A DNA stretch of 45,840 nucleotides, from NCBI GenBank assembly GCA_037439425.1, contig JBBIWA010000043.1:1-45840 (forward strand), written 5' to 3'. A program made the translations under genes and the position numbers. The notes beneath the pieces were generated by a model that made no database searches, was not told the DNA's origin, and worked only from the letters and a program-made list of their open reading frames with translations. Source of the DNA: JBBIWA01 sp037439425 (lineage in GTDB: Bacteria; Acidobacteriota; Blastocatellia; RBC074). Below are positions 39,883 to 45,840 of this stretch, piece after piece (the stretch's first letter is position 1; each line of letters opens with the position of its first letter).

Positions 39883-40175
39883 AGCCTGCAACTCCTTCCC
39901 ATAGTGGTTTCGGCTTCCTGGCCACACCAGGGCAGGAGAATTCTACTTCATCACCACGGCTTCTCAAAACCACCGCAGCCTGACAGCTTCTCCTTTGCTC
40001 TCATCTCCTACTCTTGCTGTCGCGGCGGCCCCTAGATAGCGCTGCCAACTTGTTCAGAAACCTTGGACGGCGACTGACTTGATGAAATAAACTAGGCGCA
40101 GGGGCGAGCGCTATGCTATGCATGTGTGCACGGACTTGCCCCGAATTAACCTCAAGAGTCGGAGTCCTCGTTCTC

Positions 40176-41537
40176 ATGGAATACAAAAACAACATTCTGG
40201 AGCTAATTGGCAGAACGCCCCTCGTCAAGTTGAATAAGCTCACGCAAGGGCTTAAGCCGCTGGTGCTGGCCAAGCTGGAATCGCTCAATCCGGGCGGGAG
40301 CGTCAAGGATCGGATTGGCATTGCGATGATCGAGCGCGCGGAACGGCTTGGGGAACTCAAACCGGGCGGAACTGTAGTTGAAGCTACCAGCGGCAACACC
40401 GGCATTGGCATTGCGCTCACCTGCGCGGTGAAGGGCTATCGTTGCATCTTTGTCATGACTGACAAGTGCAGCCAGGAAAAGGTTCGCTACCTGAAGGCCC
40501 TGGGCGCCGATGTGGTCGTGGTTCCGGTGGCGGCCAAACCAGATTCGCCTGATCACTATGTCAACACAGCGCGGAGGATTGCGCAGGAGACGCCCAATGC
40601 GATTCTGGCCTTCCAATATGGCAATCCGGCCAACCCGGAAGCACACTACCACACTACCGGGCCGGAAATCTGGGAACAGACCGGCGGGCGCATCACCCAC
40701 TTCGTTGCCGGCATTGGTACCGGTGGGACCATCAGCGGGACAGGCCGTTTTCTCAAAGAAAAGAATCCCAAAATCCGCGTCATCGGCGCTGATCCCTACG
40801 GGTCAGTCTTCAAGACCTACAAGGAAACGGGAAAATTGATGCAGGCGACACCTTATCTGGTTGAAGGCATCGGCCAGGAAATTATCCCCGAGAACGTTCA
40901 CATGAAATACATTGATGAGATCATCAACGTCACCGATCGCGACTCATTCAATATGGCGCGGCGGCTGGCTCGTGAAGAAGGCATCTTCTGTGGGGGTAGC
41001 TCCGGTACGATTGCCTATGCTGCGCTCAAGGTGGCCGAGGGGCTTACAGAAAATGACGTGATCGTCTTTATCATCTGCGACACCGGTGAGCGTTATCTGT
41101 CGAAGTTCCTATCTGACGAGTGGATGAAGGAGAAACGATTACTCGGCTTTGAGCGCCTGACGCTGGGGCTGGTCAACGAGATGAAAGGTGATGCTGAGGC
41201 TCGGCGTTTGATTGCGGTCAGCCCTCAAGATCGGGTAGCTGATGCGTTGCTGCTGATGAACACGCACGGTGTCTCACAACTGCCCGTGCTTGAAGATGGT
41301 AAGTCGATCGGGAGCGTGCGCGAGAGCCGATTGATGGCCAGACTGCTGGACAATCGCGAACTGCGCAATGTCCCTGTCAGTGAGGTCATGGACAGGCCTT
41401 TCCCGGTCGTCAACGAAAATTTAGAAGTGGAACAGGCTATGAAATACCTCAAGCATTCTCCCGCTCTCCTGATAGAGGAGTACGGCCGGATTGTCGGGAT
41501 CATAACCCGCTATGATGTCTTAACCATTCAATCCTAG
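40176..41537 (+). CDS. Cystathionine beta-synthase / O-acetylserine sulfhydrylase-type PLP enzyme with CBS pair
   Basis: 453 aa. PLP domain: K44 in NPGGSVKDRIG is the Schiff-base lysine, TSGNTG (71-76) binds the substrate carboxylate and GIGTGGTISGTGR the phosphate. A pair of CBS domains fills about 340-453 (MNTHGVSQLPVLEDGKSIGS and MKYLKHSPALLIEEYGRIVG). Full-length enzymes with this layout make cystathionine from serine and homocysteine, and some also make cysteine from O-acetylserine; sequence alone does not separate these. The CBS pair probably senses S-adenosylmethionine or an adenosyl ligand. GGAG lies about 10 nt before ATG 40176; the frame is open back to 40113 without conserved residues. 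Confidence 0.88.
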   Translation: MEYKNNILELIGRTPLVKLNKLTQGLKPLVLAKLESLNPGGSVKDRIGIAMIERAERLGELKPGGTVVEATSGNTGIGIALTCAVKGYRCIFVMTDKCSQEKVRYLKALGADVVVVPVAAKPDSPDHYVNTARRIAQETPNAILAFQYGNPANPEAHYHTTGPEIWEQTGGRITHFVAGIGTGGTISGTGRFLKEKNPKIRVIGADPYGSVFKTYKETGKLMQATPYLVEGIGQEIIPENVHMKYIDEIINVTDRDSFNMARRLAREEGIFCGGSSGTIAYAALKVAEGLTENDVIVFIICDTGERYLSKFLSDEWMKEKRLLGFERLTLGLVNEMKGDAEARRLIAVSPQDRVADALLLMNTHGVSQLPVLEDGKSIGSVRESRLMARLLDNRELRNVPVSEVMDRPFPVVNENLEVEQAMKYLKHSPALLIEEYGRIVGIITRYDVLTIQS

Positions 41538-41543
41538 CAACCA

Positions 41544-41559
41544 GCTCACCGTGGTGAGC
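41544..41559. terminator. Palindrome between two convergent genes
   Basis: GCTCACC-GT-GGTGAGC is a perfect 7-bp stem 6 bp after the cystathionine beta-synthase stop and 55 bp beyond the terC stop. The position suits a bidirectional terminator, but no T-tract is present in either direction. Confidence 0.35.
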
Positions 41560-41614
41560 GATGAAGATTATGTTTCATGGCTCACTACTTCTTTCGCTTC
41601 CGGTTGCCGCCCAG

Positions 41615-42607
41615 CTAAGTTTCACTCTCCCTGGCAGGATGAGGTTTGACTTCCTCACCCAATGAGTCTCCGGCTGGCAAGCCTGAGCCAGTCTCTTCCT
41701 TGCGTGGCAGCACAATCGAGGCGACTATGGAGATGATCAGGATGGCAGCGACCACCCCCAGGGCCAGACCAACCGGAAGCTTGTAGAAGTCACCTAGCAG
41801 CATCTTGACTCCGACAAAGACCAGAATCGCTGAGAGGCCGTAATGGAGGTAATGGAAGAGCCGCATCAGACCCGCCAGCGCAAAGAAGATAGAGCGCAAC
41901 CCTAGAATCGCGAAGATGTTCGAGGTGTAAACGATAAACGGGTCCACGGTAATGGCCAGAATTGCAGGAATCGAGTCGAGCGAGAAAACGACGTCGGTCG
42001 TTTCGACCATCAATAACACCACGAACAAGGGGGTGGCAAAAAGGCGCGCCCGCCGCTTGAGGAAGAAGCGGCCATTCTCATAATTTTCTGTCACTGGCAC
42101 AAAGCGGCGAAAGAGCCGCAGCACCGGATTCTTTTCCGGATGGACTTCCTTATCTTCTCCCGCCAGCATCTTGATCCCGGTCAGGACCAAAAAGCCGCCG
42201 AAGATGTAGATCACCCAGTGAAACTTCTTAATGAGTGTGACACCAGCGATAATAAAAGTGGCGCGCATCAGCAGCGCGCCAAGAATCCCCCAAAACAGCA
42301 CCTTGTGCTGATAAAGCACAGGCACCCGAAAGTAGGAGAAGATCAATAGAAAGACGAAGAGATTGTCCACGCTGAGCGCCTCTTCGATCAAATACCCAGC
42401 CAGAAATTCCAACGCCGCAGCCTCTCCCCGCGAGAAGTAAACAAAGAGGTTGAAGAGCAAAGCCAGGCTGATCCAAATCCCACTCCAAATCAACGCCTCT
42501 TTGATCTCGACCACATGAGATTTGCGATGAAATACCCCCAGGTCTAACACCAGCAATCCGAACACCACGCTACCGAAGACCGTCCACAAAAGAATTTGAT
42601 TCGACAT
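41615..42607 (-). CDS. TerC/Alx family integral membrane protein
   Basis: 330 aa, about nine membrane spans. Family signatures with buried acids are present: FLAGYLIEEALSVDNLFVF, and MVETTDVVFSLDSIPAILAI. TerC/Alx proteins export Mn2+ or help metallate exported proteins and give tellurite resistance in some hosts. The charged C-terminus (PHPARESET) is cytoplasmic. It begins 21 bp after the stop of the universal stress gene on the same strand, so the two are probably co-transcribed. A yybP-ykoY manganese riboswitch often precedes alx genes, but there is no room for one here between the two genes. Confidence 0.9.
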   Translation of the reverse strand: MSNQILLWTVFGSVVFGLLVLDLGVFHRKSHVVEIKEALIWSGIWISLALLFNLFVYFSRGEAAALEFLAGYLIEEALSVDNLFVFLLIFSYFRVPVLYQHKVLFWGILGALLMRATFIIAGVTLIKKFHWVIYIFGGFLVLTGIKMLAGEDKEVHPEKNPVLRLFRRFVPVTENYENGRFFLKRRARLFATPLFVVLLMVETTDVVFSLDSIPAILAITVDPFIVYTSNIFAILGLRSIFFALAGLMRLFHYLHYGLSAILVFVGVKMLLGDFYKLPVGLALGVVAAILIISIVASIVLPRKEETGSGLPAGDSLGEEVKPHPARESET

Positions 42608-42628
42608 TCAGGCCCCAATTATTGCTCA

Positions 42629-43552
42629 TCAGGCTGTTGGTCTCGGGCGCACAATCTCAACCGAGCAATGTGCACGCGCGGCCACAGCCGCGGAAACGCT
42701 CCCGATGAGAAACCGTTCGAGGAAGCTCAGCCCTCGCGCTCCAACGAAAATACAGTCCGCTTTCCAGGCTTCAGCCTCATCAAGAAGAATCTGTCTGGGA
42801 TCACCTTTTTTAATCAGGTGTGAGATCGTCACTCCCGTCGGCTTTTCTGCCACGGCTGCCACCATTCTTGACACCCAGCTCTGCGCCTCCTCATCACGCT
42901 CATCAGCCCATTCTTTGATTTGAGAATGGGGAGAAACGAGTTCCGTTGAGAGCCTGGGATCAATTGCGGTGATCAACCTGATCTCACTGTCGGGTGGCCA
43001 CACACGCGCCGCTACCACCTGCACGGCCGTTTCCGCATCAGGTGAGCCATCAACCCCAACTATGATGCGCAATCCACTATCGTTGGCCTCGCCGCGCGCG
43101 CGCGACCCGGACCGAACAAAAGGAGCCTCGGTCACTATCTTTTGCGACACGCTGCCCAGGATGCAGCGGCTCAGAGCCGAACGGCCATGAGAGCCGACCA
43201 CAACTAAATCAGCCGGCCACTGACCGGCTTTTTTAATCACGGCCCACGCAGGAGAATCTGCTACAGCTTCGGCGCTTACCTGCCAAGTGGGGAAGTTGGT
43301 TTGCAGACGCACACGCGCCTCCTCTGCCACTGCCCAGGCTTCATCTAAAGCTTGCCGTGCTTGCGCGCGCGCCTTTGCTACAGCCAACGGGACAGGCTTC
43401 ACTGCTTCTCCCTGGTCGGATTCTGGCGCCAGCCAGACATCGGCCACAGAGATGACAATCACCTCGGCCTCACGCGGCAGCCCTGCCCGCAACAGATCAT
43501 CCAGTGCAGCCTGCGCACACTCCGATCCATCGTAGGCGAGCAATAGTTTCAT
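42629..43552 (-). CDS. Universal stress protein, tandem UspA domains
   Basis: 307 aa with two UspA domains, about 1-145 and 150-303. Domain 1 starts MKLLLAYDGSECAQAALDDL and ends VVVGSHGRSALSRCILGSVS, the ATP-binding G-x2-G-x9-G-S pattern. Domain 2 repeats it with VGVDGSPDAETAVQ and FVGARGLSFLERFLIGSVSA. ATP-binding Usp proteins accumulate on starvation or stress. ATG 43552 is preceded by GGGAGAGG at 1-8 nt upstream; the frame is open back to 43639 but that part is not Usp-like. It lies ahead of terC on the same strand. Confidence 0.9.
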   Translation of the reverse strand: MKLLLAYDGSECAQAALDDLLRAGLPREAEVIVISVADVWLAPESDQGEAVKPVPLAVAKARAQARQALDEAWAVAEEARVRLQTNFPTWQVSAEAVADSPAWAVIKKAGQWPADLVVVGSHGRSALSRCILGSVSQKIVTEAPFVRSGSRARGEANDSGLRIIVGVDGSPDAETAVQVVAARVWPPDSEIRLITAIDPRLSTELVSPHSQIKEWADERDEEAQSWVSRMVAAVAEKPTGVTISHLIKKGDPRQILLDEAEAWKADCIFVGARGLSFLERFLIGSVSAAVAARAHCSVEIVRPRPTA

Positions 43553-43912
43553 CCTCTCCCTCACTGTTCTTACCTCCTGGCGCACAAGGAGCCAAAGGCC
43601 GCGACTTTGGCAGCTCATTCGCCGATAATGATCCCCCATTTCGGACGCTGCCCATCGAACTGAGACTTCATCCTTTCATTCACCTCGCCAACAGTTGTGC
43701 AATTATCTGCTGGCTCAATTATCTCTTCTCCCTCAGCCGGGAGCAATTGGCGAAAGCTAATCTCTCACACCCGACCTCTGACCGGGGCGAAAGACAAAAG
43801 AGCCGGCTTCCCTATGAGAGCGGCGGGACAGTATAATCAAAGAGCAGGATAAAGGCTACCGATCACGGTCACCAGGTGGCCCGATGGCAAGCCAAGCTCT
43901 AAGGAGGCAAAA
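43553..43912. other. Divergent intergenic region with a possible nfu promoter
   Basis: 360 bp between usp (leftward) and nfu (rightward). A perfect TATAAT at 43832-43837 lies 76 bp before nfu, with a poor -35 candidate TTCCCT (43808-43813). No ORF of protein character and no repeat was seen. Confidence 0.4.
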
Positions 43913-44461
43913 ATGCCCAAGATTGTCGATATCGAATACACTCCCAATCCGAACGCCGTCAAGTTTATTCTCAAAGAGCCGATCACCAGCGGCATTTCCC
44001 GTTCCTTTGACAGCGCAGAAGCTGCTCAGGTGGATCCGCTAGCCAAGTCTTTGTTCGAGGTGGGGAATGTGACCTCAGTTTTTTATCTAGACCGCTTCAT
44101 TACAGTCAACAAGACCGAGGAAGCCAGCTGGGATGAGCTGCTGAGAAAACTTGCCGAACCGATCCGCTCAGCTCCCTCGATGGCTGAGGCAGCACCATCA
44201 GCCACCAATAGGGTTACCACAGCGCCGGGTGAGAATCCGCTCCTGGACCGGATCAATCAGGTCCTGGATGAGAGGATTCGGCCAGGTCTGGCAATGGACG
44301 GCGGCGGGTTGGAGATTTTGGGGCTGACGGAGAAAAAGCTTGTAATTCGCTATCAAGGGGCCTGTGGAAGTTGTCCCAGCTCTCTGGCTGGAACGCTGAT
44401 GGCGATTGAGTACCTGCTCAAGCAGGAGGTCGATCCTGAGCTTGAAGTTATCTCTGCGTGA
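43913..44461 (+). CDS. Nfu-type Fe-S cluster carrier
   Basis: 182 aa with two domains. The N-terminal Nfu_N domain (2-85) begins KIVDIEYTPNPNAVKFILKE and contains SRSFDSAEAA and DPLAKSLFEVGNVTSVFYLD, typical of NFU1-like scaffolds. After an Ala/Pro linker the NifU C-terminal domain (about 110-180) carries the cluster ligands C151 and C154 (GACGSCPSS). It receives and delivers [4Fe-4S] clusters. AAGGAGG directly before the ATG is a strong ribosome binding site. The Fe-S-rich reductase encoded at 15978-21352 is one possible client in this region. Confidence 0.93.
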   Translation: MPKIVDIEYTPNPNAVKFILKEPITSGISRSFDSAEAAQVDPLAKSLFEVGNVTSVFYLDRFITVNKTEEASWDELLRKLAEPIRSAPSMAEAAPSATNRVTTAPGENPLLDRINQVLDERIRPGLAMDGGGLEILGLTEKKLVIRYQGACGSCPSSLAGTLMAIEYLLKQEVDPELEVISA

Positions 44462-44471
44462 CGGTTCCCTG

Positions 44472-44486
44472 GAGAGCGCTGCTCTC
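44472..44486 (+). terminator. Hairpin after nfu
   Basis: GAGAGC-GCT-GCTCTC forms a perfect 6-bp stem 10 bp after the nfu stop, nested inside a longer pair GTGACGGT (44459-44466) / ACCGTCAC (44510-44517). No T-run follows; a weak terminator or structured 3' end. Confidence 0.4.
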
Positions 44487-44667
44487 GCGCGCCTGCTGCA
44501 AAGAGATTGACCGTCACGGCTACAAGAGGCGAGCTTTTGTGGAGAGAGAGGATAGCTGCTGGTGGCGTGGGGTTGCACCTTCTGAGCTCAGGCCGCCTTT
44601 AAGCTGAAACCCTAGGGCGCTAGGGGAGGGGCGTTCTGCACGCGAAAATTCGGGCAATGACAAAAGC

Positions 44668-45633
44668 TCAGGAAGGAATTGAATGGCTGCGTGTGAGAGC
44701 AGGTTGTACCAGCCGTCGATGATGCTCTTTCTTGCAGCTATAGAGTCGCTGGTCAGCGATGCTGACCAGATTCTCGCCCCGGGCAGCGTCTGTGGGGAAA
44801 GAAGCGATGCCCCAACTGATACCGATTGCTTCAGAGAGCTGGGCCTCAAGCCGATAGCGCAGCACCTTCGCCTCCAGCCGCGCCATCACCCCCCCCATCG
44901 CATCTCCTGTCGTTTCCGGGCAGATGGCGGCGAACTCGTCACCGCCGTAGCGGAAAGCCGTGTCGCTGTGCCGCAGCGAGGATTGCAAAATGCGAGCAAT
45001 ATTAATTAGCACCTGATCGCCGGTTTGATGGCCTAACCGATCATTGATTGATTTAAAGTTGTCCACATCCAGCAGCACCAGCGACACTTTGCGGCCGTAG
45101 CGCTGAGCGCGATCCACCTCATCGCGCAGACACGAGTCAAAGGTAGCGCGATTGAGCAAGCCGGTCAGCGGATCACGCCGCGCCTGGTCGCTCAATTCTT
45201 GCGTCTGCCTGTGGAAGTAGGTATTGACTGCCAGGTAAAGCAAATGCTGCAATCCTGCGCTGAGCTGCGCCTGGAGATGAAGCAGTTCCTCTTTGGTTAA
45301 GGCTGGAGCCTGCTGTCGAATCACCTCTTCAATCAGGGATCGCAGTAAGTTGAATTCGCGAAAGATCGCTCCGACCTCGAAGCCCTGCTCGGCGCGCCGC
45401 GCGCCGTGTTGCTGGGCTGCCGTAGGTGGCTTGTTCTTTTCAGCTTTCCCGGAGCGCAGCTCCTGGCAGAGAAGGTCAAAGATTCGTGGGATTTCTCCCA
45501 TCAAGTCCGTGACTGCAATGCTGTGTTGGCACTGCGATTCGATTTCGGACTTGAACTGGGCCGAGAGCGTCAGCAACAGGCGTTCACGCTCCTGTTCCAA
45601 CACCTGAGCGATCAAACTGGTGGCTCCAGACAT
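44668..45633 (-). CDS. Diguanylate cyclase (RsbRD-like N-terminus, GGDEF)
   Basis: 321 aa. The N-terminal helical domain (about 10-135) has the pattern of RsbRD_N sensor domains: IPRIFDLLCQELRSG, then QQHGARRAEQGFEVGAIFRE and FNLLRSLIEEVIRQ. The GGDEF domain (about 155-310) has DPLTGLLNRATFD, DVDNFKSINDRLGHQTGD and the active site RYGGDEF. An inhibitory RxxD site (RHSD) lies five residues before GGDEF, so the enzyme should make cyclic di-GMP with product inhibition. No EAL domain is present. ATG 45633 is preceded by GGAGGA at about 9 nt; the open frame to 45702 is less likely. Signal is unknown. Confidence 0.9.
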   Translation of the reverse strand: MSGATSLIAQVLEQERERLLLTLSAQFKSEIESQCQHSIAVTDLMGEIPRIFDLLCQELRSGKAEKNKPPTAAQQHGARRAEQGFEVGAIFREFNLLRSLIEEVIRQQAPALTKEELLHLQAQLSAGLQHLLYLAVNTYFHRQTQELSDQARRDPLTGLLNRATFDSCLRDEVDRAQRYGRKVSLVLLDVDNFKSINDRLGHQTGDQVLINIARILQSSLRHSDTAFRYGGDEFAAICPETTGDAMGGVMARLEAKVLRYRLEAQLSEAIGISWGIASFPTDAARGENLVSIADQRLYSCKKEHHRRLVQPALTRSHSIPS

Positions 45634-45752
45634 TAGGCATCTCCTCCGAAGCCTCCCCCGCTTCCAGGGTGAGGCAAAGTAAAGTTCACCTAAAACCGCC
45701 AAAAAGCGGCTCCCAGGGATAAAAATTCAATTGGCGGTGACCCGATCAGAGC

Positions 45753-45840
45753 TTAGGCTGTAGCTTCCTTGACCTTCTTGGGCTTCAGCTCAAGCTTGGC
45801 TTTCTTGACCTTCTTGAGCTCCGGCTCACCTGTCGCCTGC
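45753..45840 (-). CDS. 3' end of a gene for a lysine-rich protein (partial)
   Basis: The minus strand reads ATGEPELKKVKKAKLELKPK then KVKEATA and a TAA at 45755-45753. The tail contains two KKVK motifs separated by a KLEL stretch. Such Lys/Ala/Glu-rich tails occur on histone-like, ribosomal and RNA-binding proteins and on many others; only 28 residues are visible, so the family cannot be named. It is on the same strand as the diguanylate cyclase, 119 bp upstream of that gene's start. Confidence 0.5.
   Translation of the reverse strand, partial: QATGEPELKKVKKAKLELKPKKVKEATA

Noticed and set aside
42140..42607. Manganese riboswitch ahead of terC
   Set aside because: Only 21 bp separate terC from the upstream usp gene, too short for a yybP-ykoY element.

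Overview
This 45.8-kb window looks like chromosomal DNA of an Acidobacteriota member, most likely class Blastocatellia. The assignment is an inference. It rests on a zinc-ribbon protein with a TonB C-terminus, a DUF4388-DnaJ-TPR protein, a benzoate-CoA ligase next to a 4-hydroxybenzoyl-CoA reductase, many decayed toxin-antitoxin genes, and intergenic DNA rich in short palindromic repeats. No rRNA, tRNA, CRISPR array, intact IS, phage or replication origin was found.

Left part (1-14450). A toxin-antitoxin relic (intact antitoxin, frameshifted PIN toxin) precedes opcA-glk (glucose-6-phosphate dehydrogenase assembly protein and glucokinase). At 3540-6340 lies a 2.8-kb stretch of broken genes: a truncated DUF5678 protein, a nucleotidyltransferase gene with two in-frame TAA codons, a 3' fragment of an ABC-2 permease, and a frameshifted IS5-like transposase. 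It is bounded on both sides by same-orientation copies of a repeat built on the palindrome TTTTGCGCAAAA. A TonB-like gene, a secreted helical-repeat protein and a GAF-GAF-sigma54 activator follow. Next come 2.3 kb of apparently gene-free DNA with palindromic CCACGGC..GCCGTGG units, a 62-bp tandem repeat and further repeat pairs.

Middle part (14455-24888). A catabolic cluster encodes an aryl-CoA (benzoate-type) ligase and the three subunits of a 4-hydroxybenzoyl-CoA reductase. The FAD subunit carries the four-cysteine insertion (C-x15-C-x7-C-x8-C) that in Thauera binds an extra [4Fe-4S] cluster. The cluster also holds a RidA protein and an SDR. A hairpin element of about 93 nt and a Phd/PIN toxin-antitoxin pair separate the FAD-subunit gene from the other two. 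A solitary DNA methyltransferase and a second, divergent acyl-CoA ligase close this section.

Right part (25140-45840). A probable signalling set comes first: DUF4388-DnaJ-TPR protein, HD-GYP-like protein, an unrecognised 311-aa protein, and a soluble histidine kinase. It is followed by a PPP-family phosphatase, pgsA and an AI-2E-type permease. The heat-shock operon dnaK-hsp20-dnaJ-hspR follows, with a HAIR-like HspR operator overlapping the -35 box of a clear sigma70-type promoter. The remainder holds a glycosyltransferase and polysaccharide-export permease (minus strand), a small MM0924-like protein, cystathionine beta-synthase-type enzyme, a universal stress protein-TerC pair, an Nfu Fe-S carrier and a diguanylate cyclase. 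The window ends inside a gene with a lysine-rich C-terminus.
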